This document shows, one piece after another, positions 21,766-35,359 of a DNA stretch of 64,000 nt. Under the pieces are notes generated by a model, which saw only the letters and a list, made by a program, of their open reading frames with translations, did no database searches and had not been told where the DNA came from. Made by a program: the position numbers and the translations under genes. The DNA is from Artocarpus heterophyllus (lineage: Eukaryota > Streptophyta > Magnoliopsida > Rosales > Moraceae), in the NCBI GenBank assembly GCA_025403435.1, contig CM046330.1:27190037-27254036 (forward strand). Direction: 5' to 3'. Each line of letters begins with the position of its first letter. Position 1 is the stretch's first letter.

Positions 21766-22504
21766 AATATTTATTTGTCAATAATTATATTTAGTTCTTT
21801 TTATTTGTTATATCAAATATTTTGAGACATTAATAAAAGTCTATAAATAAGACGGGTACAAACACTAAACCGCCCAACATGTTGCTCAAATAATCCACCA
21901 AAAAATCCGCTTAAACCACTTAAATTTTGGGCAGTTATGGTTTGAATTTTTCTCAAATCGTCATAAAACAAAACCACCTAAACTGCCCACCATGCACCCC
22001 TACTTCAAAGTTTAAACGATTTGTTCTAAAAAAAAAAGTTTTGGGAGCAAGCAGAGAAGTGTCAGCAATGACATGATGGCCGCAAGGACAAAAATATCGA
22101 TATCCATGAAAATATTGGCACTTAGATTTTACAAAATACTGATAGAAATATTGATATTGGTAAAAATTAGTGTAAAATACAGAAAGTCATCTTAAAACAC
22201 TTTCTTATTAAAGTAGACTTAAGAGACTCTAAAATTGTTAATAGTACATAATTTAGATGAGACTCTCATCCAAAATACTAAGTATGCGATAAATATGTTT
22301 TGTAAGAAAGGATCATAATAAGTAAATGATAAGCATACAACATCAAATTGAGTAAAATAGTTAAAATTCACCACAATAAAGGCATTTTGCCATGCATAAT
22401 TTCAAACAAGATAAAAAAATAGTTCAAAGGTATTTAGAATACCAAAACATGGAATTTAAATAGTTTTTTTTTATATATATATAACTCTAAACAACCATGC
22501 ATAT

Positions 22505-22682
22505 TGTTGAGGGTTTTGGATCCTTGGCCAAAGCCTAGCGGGTCCCTCGAATGAATTACCGAGGAGGTCTGGGCTCGGATTTACCTCCTACAGGGGGAGC
22601 ACGTCTCTTAAGATTTGAACCTATGACCACTCGTATAAGAGGGCTTTAGGTTCATCTCAAGTATCAATCCGACTAACTAAGT
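22505..22682 (-). mobile_element. SINE-like relic, minus strand
   Basis: The minus strand shows an A-box-like TTAGTTAGTCGGATTG (22665-22680) and a B box GGTTCAAATC (22612-22621), followed by about 110 bp of body. The A-rich tail is weak. Family not identified. Confidence 0.45.
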
Positions 22683-23205
22683 AAATAAAAAAGACATATG
22701 AATTTTATAATATTACAAAAGTAAATTAGAAAAATAATATGAAGTACAAATATTTTGTTGATATTTTTTCACAAATTTCTATAAATTTTTGATATTTTAA
22801 CACTATAGTTTTTACAAAAATCGATATTTTTTTTCAAAATATCAACATCTGCGGATATTTCTATGGAAATTTTTGGATATTAAGCAAAAAAGATACAACA
22901 TCCCTATTTCTATATCAATATTTTTAAAGTACTTAAAATTTTGCGAAAATGTTTATGGGAATGATTTTTTAATCCTTGGATGGGTAGGGATTGAATCTGG
23001 AGATGACAGGTAGAGGGTGCTTTTTCTTGCGACCATGGGGGAGGGAAAGGAGGGGTTGGATCTCGCAATGAAGGGGGAAGGGGAGGCTGGATCTAGTGCT
23101 AGTAAGGATGGGGTGGTTTGATCTTGTGACAATGAGAATGAAAGAGCTTGCACTTTTTCATGGCAACTCGATCTTGTCAGCTTAGGTGGCATTGCTACTA
23201 AGGAT

Positions 23206-23527
23206 TGCTTTAATGGGGACCTTCACTCTCTGTCTCTCTTTTGCTTTAATCTCTCTCTATCTCTCTATCTTTCTTTGATTCAAAAATCCAAGCATCTCAA
23301 TCAACCAGAGCTTTAGGATAACTTGATATGTTTTTGGAATCAAGAAAAGGAGGCACTATATGGTGTGGATAAAAGTCCTAGTCTAATCCTGGATTGTTGG
23401 ATGTGCACTTAGGTTATACAACAAGCAACATCTAAGTTTGTTGTTGTGAGCCAACATTTGATGCTTCCATCTCTTGAATTGAGATGGGAAAGTGGATGCT
23501 AATGTGCAGTTTATTTCATAGGTTCTA
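23206..23527. other. Intergenic DNA
   Basis: CT-rich stretch at 23225-23280, otherwise featureless. The open frame at 22953-23192 (minus) is low-complexity and unassigned. Confidence 0.35.
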
Positions 23528-23905
23528 AACTATAGGGGCAGTTTTTTTAAACCATGAAGACAGTTCAAACTAACGCTTGGTGAAATAATAATTGAGGTAG
23601 TTTTAAACTATGAAGATGATTTTAAACCGGCTAAAACACTTAAAATCCAAACTTTGTCCTACCAAGTTCAGGTGCTTTTGAACCATTGTTTACAATCAAA
23701 CTATTCTCATTTTCATTTTCCTTCATAAACCTTCGTTTTCTAAACACCAGTTCTCGTTTTAAATCATTATTCTTGTTTGAAACCTTTACATTCCAAATAT
23801 CAATTTAAAATTACTATTTAAACCAAATAGTTTAAAACTTATAGTTCAAATTATACAGTTGTAAATGATATCATTTCGAATCTGCACACCAAACGAATAA
23901 TTGTT
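23528..23905 (-). mobile_element. MITE-like element, copy 2 (inverted relative to 20446-20870)
   Basis: Reverse complement shares ordered blocks with copy 1: 'tgtttgaaacctttacattcc', 'tctaaacaccagtt', 'aaccaaatagtttaaaac' and terminal 'caccaaacga'. The two copies lie 2.7 kb apart in opposite orientation. Confidence 0.6.
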
Positions 23906-24760
23906 TTTTTTTTTTTAATTTTTTGCCAGTGCTCAAAATTAGAATCTGTTGCAAAGTAGTATTGAAGAAGCATCTAGATGGTGTTGTCGAGTTTGTTACC
24001 TTCTGTGATTTTATTAGATTAATTAGGTTTGAGGGCATTTTGGTCTTTTCATTGATAAAAATCTTAGAATACAAGCAATATTTAATTAATAAATAAAACG
24101 ATAAGTGGAGCTAGAAATCCTTGAATATGACCCCCTTTAGTTAATATATAAAGGTATAAGTGATGATAAAAATCTTTTATTGTTTTAAAAAAGCATATGG
24201 CTCCTTTATTTTGTGGGTTAGAACCACGGCTTGAATTATTTTGCTATAGTATTTTTACTTAACAAGACAATAGATCTAGCCAACATCATCATCATTAATC
24301 TGCTCGGTCTTACTATAAGGTTGGAAATTTGATCAACGTCATCATAGATTTGGTCTGTCTCGATGGCATCTCTTAAAGATCTGTCGCAACAAGAATCACA
24401 AACGAAGAAAATTTGATTGTTGTAATGACATTGACCACAAAGCAACATGTGGCGAACATTTGAGACAGTAGCTAGTTTTAATATAGACACTAGCAAGAGG
24501 GATATTCACACGAAGATAGGGGAAGGTATGAGAGAGGAACATTGACATGAAAACTCTAAGGTTAATGGAAAAAATGACCCATACAACACGCTTTACTTTA
24601 AAATCATGACAAAATTTCTTGAAAGTTTCATAATAAAGTAACTACACAAAGTGTCCACTTTGAGGACCTCGAGTCTAAAATGTCGATTTTTTTTCACAAT
24701 ATTACAAATATGATTGCTTTTAAAAAATTATTGACTTGTGATACCCGTTATGCCTTTTTG
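23906..24760. other. Intergenic DNA
   Basis: No supported feature. Short open frames (for example minus 24236-24496) show no family resemblance. Confidence 0.35.
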
Positions 24761-26600
24761 CATATTTTGAACATATTTCTTATATAATTAATTTTATTAT
24801 AATTTTTGTATCATAATTATAAAGTTACAAATATTTATGTTAACAAATATAATCCTATTTTGTTGTAATAAAGTTGTAATTGTTATGCTACTATTTGTTA
24901 TAATCTTAATTAATTATATTAATGAAAGAAATTTATGATAATTAATATAATTATAGTTTTTTTATTATCATAAATCTACAATCAGTATACCCCTATTCAT
25001 TAATCATAATATATATATATATATATTTATATGTATTTATATTTTATTTTCATATTTATTTATAATTATTAAAGAATTTATAATCATATTTCTTTATAAT
25101 AATAAATGAATTTATAATCGTATTTCATTAATATAAAGATGCAACCATTATGCTCTTGTTTGTTGATTATACGTATGTGTATATGTCCAACATTAATAAT
25201 GAACATATTCATAATTTAAAGTTGGAAATCTTTATGATAATTAATATAATTATAATTCTAGTTCATGATCATAAAGATGCTATAACTATGCTCTGATCAT
25301 TGGTCATATATATATATATATATATATATATTTCGGTGTTCAACACTAATAATGAAAACAATAATAATTTATAGACTTAATTCATTATCATAATGAACAT
25401 AATTATAAACTTATTTCATTATAATAATAAAAGAAATGATAATCTTATGTATATATTTCGATATCTTTCTTTAGTAGTACCGAAGGTTGCCATGCATAAA
25501 TATAAAGTTACAAATCTTTTATGATAATGAATATAATCATAGTTCTATTCATTATCATAAAGATGCAGTCATTATGCTCAGATTATATATATACACTTAT
25601 ATATTTATATTTTTGGGTGTTTCAACGTTAATAATGAAAATAATCATAACATTATAAACTTGATTCAGTATCATAATAAAAGCAATTATAACTTATTTCA
25701 TTATGATAATGAAAGAAATTATAACCTTATATATATATATATATTTCGATATCCTATTTTAGTAATAATGATGGTTGTCATATATAATTATAAAGTTACA
25801 AATGTTTATGATAATAAATATAATTATAATTGTGCTCGTTATCATAATGATATAGTCATTGTGCCCTTATTGATCATAATATATACATTTTAATGCTCAA
25901 CATCAATAATGAAAACAACATAATTATAAAGTTACAAATTTTTATGATAGCGAACAAATGAATTTATAAACTTATCTTATTATGATAATGAAAAAATTAT
26001 AATCTTATATATATATATATATATATGTTTTGCTATTTTAATTTAGTAAAAATGAAGGTTGTCATATATAATTATAAAGTTACAAATCTTTATGATAATG
26101 AATATAATTACAGTTCTAATTCATAATCATAAAGATACAGTCATTATATGAGTGATAATTGATCATATATATATATATATTTCAGTGTTCAACATTAATA
26201 ATAAAGACAATCATAATTACAAAGTTACAAATCTTTATAATAATGAACAAATGAATTTATAATCTTATTTTATTATCATAATAAACACAATTATAAACTT
26301 ATTTCATTATGATAATAAAAGATACTATAATCTTATATATATATATATATGTTGCGCTACATATATATGTTTATATGTAAACTTATTTCATTATATATAT
26401 ATATATATTGGTGTTCAATATTAATAATGAAGACAATCATAATTATAAAGTTAAAAACCTTTATAATAATAAACGAATGAATTTATAATCCTATTTCATT
26501 ATCATAATGATCATAATTATAAACTTTTTTTATTGAAATGAAAGAAATTCTTAGCTTATTTCACTCTGACGATAAAAGAAAATATAATAATATATAAAAC
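24760..26600. repeat. AT-rich tandem array, period about 145 and 288 bp
   Basis: The anchor AAAGTTACAAAT or a near match recurs at 24821, 25218, 25504, 25792, 25928, 26076, 26221 and 26447. Gaps are 397, 286, 288, 136, 148, 145 and 226 bp, suggesting a unit of about 145 bp and dimers of about 288. Each unit also has 'cattatcataa', a (TA)n run, and 'gtgttcaacattaataatgaa'. It is a decayed satellite-like array with no coding content. Confidence 0.8.
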
Positions 26601-27928
26601 CATTATTTAGAGGTTCATTATTTCCTACTATAATTCAAGGCTATAATGGTCTTTATATGTAAAATAGTACACAATTTTGTAGTTAAAATAGTTTATGGTG
26701 ATTTTAGAATGAAAGTCCTATAATTAGATATTTATGTAATCACCCTTTCATAAGTTATATTTTAGTTTTATAATTAAAAAAATTACTCTCATTTTTATTA
26801 TTTTATTATATTATGTTTCATGTCAATGTCACATTTGTTGATTTATTCTTCCCACTCTTTTTTTTTTTTTTTTAATTTCTCTCTTCATTCAGTTTAGTAA
26901 TTGCATAAAGGTGTTATCATTTGCAAATTTGAGGAGTGTGCAATTTTTTTTTCCTTACCTCTCTTCTCAACCCGTCTTATCATACCCCAGTGCATGATTC
27001 TTCAACATGTTAGTTAAAAAAAAAAGATTGCAAGATTTCTAATTTATTCCTTCCTTTTTTTTTGGGTTTAATGCTTCACAATAGAATACATCGCAGGAAC
27101 AAAAGAAAAAAAAAAAAAAGAGTGAACTTAAGTCGAATTTTGGTCGTGTTTGTGTCAACTCAAGTTTTTGTTTTTGGTTCGAATTGACCCACATGTCACC
27201 TATTTATTGAAAAAGAATACTCAGATCCCTAGCATCACAACTAACACAAGCAATACAAGTGTTAATTTACTTATTTAATTCACATATCTATATTTGACTT
27301 TGTAAATTTAACCCATAAATATTATTTTTTTCATTTTATGAATAGTAACCTTGTTCAAATTTTTTTAAGAATAATTATGTCTATATTTATGTATATTTTT
27401 TTATTAAATTTAATAAATTGTTAATTTCGTGTCAATTGTGCCATTGATTTAGGTCGTGCTCGAATTGTGATCTTGGTGTTGCCCAAATTGCTTCCCCTAC
27501 CTCAAGCAACCATTTCACCCATTTATTTCATTTATGCTATGGTCATATCACCTAGTGGAAGAAAACAAGTTAGCTTGAGAATAGAAAAGCGGGTGGGGGA
27601 AAATAAAAAAGTGAATGGATAAATATAATGGCTCAAAATTATGGATTACCTTGGAGATTTCTTCCACAAGAATTAAGAATATTATTTTGTGTTTTTTTTT
27701 TTCTCTGTAGCAAATTTGCAATAAAATGTAATTCTGAGGAAGCAATATAAAGAGCTTCCCCTTTCTATAAATGTACACCCAGTCAAACACAGCTTGTCAT
27801 CGGCAGAAGACTCACTGATGTGCAGAAAGTACTTCTCATGACAGAGGACCTCTTTCTCCTTAAGGCAAGGAATTGTCCTCTCTTCAAGTGTTCTCTCATC
27901 ATCAGCCTATAGTCTGAAATTTGCTTCT
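26601..27928. other. Intergenic DNA and 3' flank of the SPS gene
   Basis: AT-rich; no gene. The SPS 3' untranslated region presumably occupies roughly 27700-27928. No clear poly(A) signal was singled out. Confidence 0.4.
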
Positions 27929-30900
27929 TTAATCAATCCGCTCGAGATTAAACATCACTATGTCCTCTAGAGCTATTCGAAAGGGACTTTGAGGAAGACA
28001 TTTGAGATTTTGGATTGCAAGATCGGCTCTCTCTTTTGCTAATTCCTGCGCCTTCTCAATGCCCCCGCAACTCTTGACCAGCTCAATGGCTTCTTCAAGT
28101 GAACCCGTATCGCTGAATTCCAATTCAATGATCTCTCTGAGTTTCGGCTCTTTTTCAAGAGCGAAAATCACCGGCGCGGTCAGGTTTCCTTTGGCCAGAT
28201 CACTGCCTGCAGGCTTACCCAGCTGCTCCGCTGATTGTGTAAAGTCCAATATGTCGTCAACAACTTGAAAGGACAGTCCAAGATTTTTGCCATATTCAAG
28301 CATTTTCTCACATATGTATCTCTCAACCCCGCTAAAAATTGCAGCTCCTTTCGTACTAGCAGCGATTAAGGAAGCTGTTTTGTAATAGCTCTTGATCAAA
28401 TACTCCTCGAGTTCAAGGTCACAATCGAACAAGCTAGATGCCTGCTTTATCTCGCCACTTGCAAAATCTTTGATTACCTGCCATAACACTAAGAGAATTA
28501 TATAAATGGACTTCAGAAAAATAGGGAAATCATTATGCTAGGTTGTGAAGCACCAAGGAAGAATAGAAAATTGACAAAATTTACCTGACTAATAAGCTTA
28601 ATGACTTCGAGGTTCTCAAGATTTGCAAGATACCATGATGACTGTGCAAACATGAAGTCCCCTGCTAGTACTGCCACTCTTGTACCATATAATTGATGAA
28701 GAGTCTTCTTCCCTGTAAATCAGCACAGATTATCTTGAATTTTTGAAAGAACAATACATCGAGTAGAAGATATCAGAACGCAGAAAATGTGGGTGAAAGC
28801 AGGGCACTCCACAGAATGGCAGAGAATGTCAACACTTCGTTTGCTACCGTCCCCAAACTTGAAACTTTTTGGGCTAAAGCATCTGCTTTATTGATACAGT
28901 TGTACTCATTGGCATCGGTTTGAACACCATAAAAATAATTTATGTTTAATTATGCGCTTAGTCCAAAATCAAAATTCTTCTGATTTTCTACATCCTCATT
29001 CTTTTTGGGCAATATGAGACCCTTTTTTCTTAGTTCTAAAATTCACATGGTTATGCCTTTACTCGACAAAAGTAAATTGAAAAAAGAAAATAAAAAACAG
29101 AAGGTACTCGGGTGTTTTTAAAACTAACAAGGCTAGTATTGAATTTCAACAAAGTGTCATGGATATTGGTGCTTAAAAGAATCCGATGTTTATAACAGCA
29201 GAAGTTGTAAACAAACTAGTCCTTCTGTTATATGGAAATAACAAAGACCCACTAACTACAAGTTCACCTTTCATTTTCCCATAAAAAGACAAATACATAC
29301 CTCGTCGCATATCGCTGTCATCCAATACATCATCGTGTATCAAGCTTGCAGTATGGATCATTTCAATAATCTCTGCCAAACGTCTATGCTCTGTGGTAAG
29401 TTCCCTGGTGTAAGCAGTTTAAGATGAAGTTTATCTTCTGCACAAAAGTTCATATAGTGCATCTTACCATAAGAAGATACCTTGAGAATACTCACTTTAG
29501 CCCGACCAGTTGTGCTGTTGCTCTTGAGACTAAAAACACTAAAGCCGGTCTCATCCTCTTCCCACCAGCACCAAATATTTGCTCTGCAGCAGACATCAGA
29601 ACTGGGTTGTCTGCTCCAACAACCTACAAAAGCATTTTCATCAGACAAATAATTTGAAACAGAGTCAATGCAGGCAAAAACTTAAGATTTAGATTTCATG
29701 TGTGTCCTTCTCTCTGTTGAATTATAAAACCTACTGCTGAGAATTTTGAATAGGCATTCAAGTGTCATATAAAATGGAACACACCTTAAATCTAATTATT
29801 CATATATTATCACAAAATGTACTTAGTTTATTGTCATATTGCAGCTCAGATGGAGAGTTTTTTAATAAGATAAGGAATTATATGAGCGAGAACCGGAGTA
29901 CTGTAGTAACTATGCTAACAATCAATTACTCTATCACTACCATAAGTTAGAGAAACTGCAAAATTGCATACTTTTACTTAACAATTCATTTATCTATTTG
30001 TATCAAATATCACTCAGAGTCAGGTTGTCACAGTCTGAGGATGCAGAAATGTCCCAAAATAATAAATTGCATCCAATTAATAGAGATGAGAAGAACAAAC
30101 ACAAAATTGTGTCAAAATGATGCATGGAGGTTGTAGTTATGCTCAGCTGAACGATGCACCTAACCATCTCTGACCCCCGACAAGGAAGTCTATTGCTGTA
30201 TCCAGAAAAATGCTTTTAACTTAGGTGTACACATTTTTCCAAACCTTGAAACGTGCCTATTTCACCTTCCTCTTGATTCTCAGTAAAAAACAAAAGATAC
30301 CAGGCACAAGTTCTTTATCTTGAGGTTGGATTGTTGTGTTAACATGCTATTAGTGATTATATGATAACAGAGCCAAATGTTGGGGAAAAAAAAAAAAGCC
30401 GAAGAATAAAATAACCCCCTTCTTCTGATTAACCAGAGAATCCATATATCTTAATCCACAAACTAAAAAGTAACTCAAGTTTCTAGAATAATGTCCAACT
30501 GCAATTCTCAATTTGCAAGCAGTATGTTAACAAGTTTCTCGAAGGGAATATATATATATGTATGTATATGAGATGCTTTGGGTGTAAAGATGATCCTTCT
30601 CAATAAAAACAACTTTCAGGGTTTGCTATCAAGCAACTGCAAATTCAAGTTCTTTACAAAATATAGGAGAAACACTACAGGCACAACGGAGGGAGAAAAT
30701 GCCACCGAAGTACTTAGGCGTGATTGAGAATTAGGCATTCACTTTTGCAGGACCATAGTTGTTATCTCTAATGTTTGTAAGCATCTCCTCTTCACTCTCC
30801 TCAGCATAACTAAACAACCCCTGACTCCACCCCAACTCCTTAGTAACTTCCTTCTAGAACCAAATTAAATTACTACACAAAACCTCTGCCACAGGTATCA

Positions 30901-31657
30901 CCGCTAGCACATAAGATATGCCCTTTAGCAGGGCATTGTTAGAATCATTCTGAAGACGTCTATATTTTTCGCTTCATAGATTGAGTTCAAACTTCTTAAC
31001 ACTTTTGCTGATGAATTTCATGAATAGATAACCATACATCACAATCTCTTTTTATTAGAATCACAAAAGAAAGCTAAAAAAAAATAGATAGATAAAACTA
31101 CATACGCATTCATCCACAAAACCAAGAAAACTATAAACCAATAAATAGCTAACATTATGACATTCGTTATAAAATTAATACTCACCGACTGAAGATTACG
31201 GTTTAAAGTGAGGAGGTCGTCAGCAACCAGTTCAAACAAGTTTGTTAAGGAAACAGGCCTTTTTGGCTCTTTGAAATCCAATACTCTTGGAGGACCTTGA
31301 GCAGAACCTGTATTGTTTTAGAAAAACAAGAAGTAAACCAAAAGCTCATAATTAACCCAAAAAGAAAAAAAGAAAAAAAAAATCCAAATGAAAAGAAGAA
31401 CATTTTTGTGTTTTACGATTAAGTAGAGGCTCAGCTGTTTTCATGGAAGAGACTTGACAACGAGTTTGTTCCAAACGGGTGGTTTTAACCAATTTCGGGA
31501 CTCCATAATTTCCACTACTTCTTCCCTTAGAATTTACCTTCGCGTGGTTTCTGATTGAATAATACCTCTCAAATGAAGCATTTGAAGAACATCCACAAGC
31601 GACCAAGTCCAAAACGGTCCTTCCCAGATCAAGATTGTGGTATGTCACTGACATCAT
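27929..31657 (-). CDS. SPS: Solanesyl (polyprenyl) diphosphate synthase, plastid type (6 exons)
   Basis: This trans-long-chain prenyl diphosphate synthase elongates allylic diphosphates with isopentenyl diphosphate, making the C45 side chain of plastoquinone. Exons on the minus strand are 31657-31417, 31307-31186, 29623-29496, 29404-29301, 28712-28585 and 28477-27929. They join in frame to 423 aa (Arabidopsis SPS about 410). Residues 1-80 are a non-conserved transit-peptide-like region. GKRMRP near residue 142 binds diphosphate. The first Asp-rich motif is DDVLDD (188-193) and the second DDILD (315-319). The ending [14 protein letters not shown] is typical. The start [12 protein letters not shown] was chosen by likeness to the plant family, although the frame stays open upstream to an ATG at 31762. 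Plastid rather than mitochondrial targeting is inferred. No frame break is seen. Confidence 0.95.
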
Positions 31658-31762
31658 TCTGAGGAATACCCAGTTGCTAAAATCACAAGAAAAATAAAAA
31701 AACCCAAATGCAAACTTCACCTCAATCTCTAGCAACCGGAGAGAATAGTCACAAACGGACAA

Positions 31763-33889
31763 GTGGGTATTGAAGGAGGGAAAGAAAAAAACGAGGAGAA
31801 AATTTTCAAATAGGTCATTGCCTCAGAAGCTTCTCTTTTAACATAGAACACATGTTGGAGCTGTTAATTGAGTGGATCCAAGCAGTTCTCATATAATTTT
31901 CTTGTTTCCCTATCATTTGGATTTTGGAGACGAAAAAAAAAAAAAAGGAGAGATTGAGAAGAAGCGAGTATGTGACGCTTGGACAATGTGTTGGTTACAT
32001 GTAGGGAGCGAAAGCAGAAGAGTGAAAAGGCCTTATCTTTCACCGTGGGTCGATTTATGCGTGTTTTACAGTTACCGGTTAATAATAGCACGGTTAATTT
32101 CACTTTTTTACCTCTTAGAAATATTAGTTATCTCATATATCTTGATATGATGAGTAAGGCATTAATAAGCCATTTGAAACTTTAGTTTAAAACTAAAATT
32201 TTAAGTTTATTAATTATAGCATGAGGACCACATAAAAACCGTCCTATACCTATCATGCCCTGCTCACGAATGTCGGGTCCACATACCAGCCCGCCAACAC
32301 CTAGGTAGGAGGGTGGCGGTTTGACGATTCTTACGGCAGATTTAATCTGCCTAGCTATAAATTTGCCTAGCTCGTCAATCTTTTTCTCTTTTTCTTTTTT
32401 TCTTATATATATATATATATATGAGAACTCTCTTTTTTCAACATACATGGGTTTATATTGGCTAAGATGCCCTTTTGGAAAACAAGCCACTGAGATCTTC
32501 TCCTTTCAAAATAAAAAATGTGAGCTCTAAGATGGTTGTCACGATTCTATGACATAAAATAACTCTTCTTCAATTTTTATGGATTTTTTTTCTTTTTCCA
32601 GGTTGATTTTTTTTTAAACTAACTCTTTAGTGACTAAGTGTTGTCTCATATTATTTCCACAAATTAATGATTATTTTTTAATTTGTACCCTTTTTAACTA
32701 GTGTGATATACTATAAAATATAAAAAATGATTTTTGTATTAGAGAAAAAACAAACAAAAGCCTTTATTTTCACTTTTTTTTAATGAATTTTTCTGATTTT
32801 TTTTTTGAAAAAGACAAAAAAAATCCATTGGCTAGGATGTCATTTTACTTTAATGAACGGAAAATGTTACAAATACTAGATTGGGTAGGATGTTGGATTT
32901 GGCACTTTTCTTTAAAAAATAGCAATTGATAATAAAATTTTATAAAAATCTGGCAATTCAAACTCTCTTATTTTGAAGTGTGTGAGACCAACTCTTTTCT
33001 TTATATTGAGAAAAATAATTGTCATTCCATCATTTATTGCATAAATCATTTACTGCATAAATCTATCGTTTTAGGGGAAAACGATAATTTTATTCCAAAC
33101 CCGTCTTAAAGTATTATTACAAAAGAACAACAGCAAATTCATAAAAGAAAAATATGAAGAAAGAACATTTGATCCGATTTACTACATGTATAATAAGTAA
33201 ACCCAATTTGAATTTATTGAGGGTTATTTTTTTCACAGGGAAAAAAATTCCTACAATTTTAGATGTAACTGTAAAATCGACCTTATCCCCAAATCACTCT
33301 AAAAAAAACAGTTGATGCCATTCTCATATCAAATAACTATATATATATATATATACTATATATATATATATATATATATATATTCCAGAAACTAATAAAT
33401 CTATAACTTTATGAACTCAATGAAGGCATTAGGAAAAAAAACCAACAAAAGAGTAATCCTCCTTTTTCCCATAAATATTTTAAATAGGACGGATTTTTGG
33501 TTACTAATTTTACAATAAATGAGACTGAAATTTGTAGAGGAATATACTAAAATATGATGCCCTTCTGGCTTACCAAAATGGCAAACATATTTCAACCACT
33601 CAATCACTTTAGACGTCCAATAACGCCAAATCAATTATAAAATAAAAATAAATAAATCAGCAGCCCCTAAAAAAAAACAGTGGCTCTACACAAAATTTTC
33701 AACAAAAAATAAAGAAAAAAGAATGGAATCAACATCAACAAAAAGAAACTACAAAAAAGACAAGTGCTTTGCAACGTAAATACAGTGCAATCTTATCTAA
33801 TTCTACAAGGTTATAAGGCCTATTATTTTATAAGCAATAAGATTATAATCTATAAGAATAAAAAAAAGACTTTTTTTATTTATTTACAT
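31763..33889. other. Promoter side of SPS and intergenic DNA
   Basis: SPS regulatory sequence probably lies within 31660-32130. The remainder is AT-rich and gene-free, with T-runs and a (TA)n microsatellite at about 33338-33382. Confidence 0.4.
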
Positions 33890-33897
33890 ATAAGTAG

Positions 33898-34443
33898 TAG
33901 GACTGTATAAAAAAATCGAAAAACCAAAACCGATTGAAACTGCTCGAAGAACCGCCCGAGAAAAGACCGAAAAAATCGGTTTTATGAAAACCGAAACCGA
34001 ACCGCCCGGTAGTGGACGGTTCGGTTTCAGTTTGATTTCTTATAAATCGAACCGAACCGAACCGAATGCCTATTTTACTCTCAAGCTAAATAATATTTTT
34101 TTTAGCCTATTTCGGTTCGGTTATAGTATTTTTTTAGCACTATTTTAAAAAGAACCTAAATAATACACAATACATTGTACTATTTTAGCAATTCTTTAAC
34201 AAAAAAATAAAATAAAATGTGATAAACTGATAGTACACTTCTTGTATACTATTAGATTACCATATGTTGAAAACTAAAACTAACCTAACCGAACCGACAA
34301 AACTGACCATGAACGGTCAGTTAACCGACCGAATACTCTTGGTATGCAGTGCGGTTTTGGTTTTACAATTTTAAAAACTGAAAGTTCCGGTTCGATAACC
34401 GAACCGACCAAAACTGACGAAATCGAACCTAAGAACACCCCTA
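33898..34443. mobile_element. hAT-type MITE with 8-bp target duplication
   Basis: ATAAGTAG flanks both sides exactly (33890-33897 and 34444-34451). The ends are short inverted repeats (TAGGACTGT at left; ACACCCCTA at right, i.e. TAGGGGTGT read inward). The interior is rich in CCGAACCG/CGGTTCGG palindromes and has no coding capacity. An 8-bp duplication and TAGGGGTGT-like ends are hallmarks of hAT non-autonomous elements. Confidence 0.85.
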
Positions 34444-34451
34444 ATAAGTAG

Positions 34452-35270
34452 AGATTATTGTACTTCCACTCTTTACTCAACGAATTATTGCATCCGTCGT
34501 GTACAAATAGTACAATTTTAAAGGCAAACCTACACTCCTCTTTCTGTCCCAATACCAAAATACAGAGCACGTGTTTATTGAAAAAAAAAAAAAAAAGGCA
34601 AAAGGTTAATCTCACACAGATCATGACTTGTACCGTTAATTTCAGTTTAGTCCCCCCAAAAATGTTTTAACTCCAAGTCCATCCACGTTCTATGATCTTG
34701 TTTCAAGTTTAGTCTAGTTCATCAGTGGGGTGAAAAAAAATGACAGCGAATTAATTATTATTAAAAAAATTCAACTCATGGATATAAACAACGAAATATT
34801 TATTAACATATGTTATGTTAACACCTAATTTGAACCAAGTGTAATACATGTTTAATAGAAAAGTAACACGCATTAACTATTTAAATGTTGAAATTTAGTA
34901 TTGAATATTAATTTGACAGTATATTGGGCAAAACCTTGCAAAATATCTACTTTTTTCATGGTCAGAAAGTAAATTAATCTTTATTACATGTATGACTTAA
35001 CCATAAACACACACTTTCCATCTAATATTGAGGCCAAGATGGAACAGAAAAAAAGAAAAAAGAAAAAAAGAAGAAGGTAGATTTGCCTTTGATATTAACT
35101 ATCTATAGGTTTGAATTATATTTCAAATCATTTTTTTTGCAACTTTTCCCATAAAAATTTAAATTTCTCTTTAGATTTTTTGTGCAAACTTACAAATTGA
35201 TCTTTACCTCTAAGATAGTGCTTTCAATGTCATTAATCAAATTTGCTCGCAATTGGTCTACCACCATTAC
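34452..35270. other. Intergenic DNA
   Basis: AT-rich, no supported feature. Confidence 0.4.
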
Positions 35271-35359
35271 CGGTTGTTTGGCTGAGTGGTGGAAACTTAT
35301 AAACAGTGTAAAGCTCTCGTATGTTATAGTAACAATAAAAATTGCTACAGTGTAAGGCT
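35271..35359. mobile_element. 5' half of the short MITE family, cut by a copia LTR
   Basis: 'ggttgtttggctgagtggtgg' and 'aacagtgtaaagctctcgtatg' match the MITE at 12461-12612. The copy stops exactly where the copia LTR begins at 35360, so the LTR element inserted into it. The other half is not seen before the assembly gap. Confidence 0.6.

Noticed and set aside
22953..23192. Minus-strand open frame rich in Ser and Pro
   Set aside because: Low-complexity composition from repeated 'ggatct/ggggagg' phrases, with no domain.
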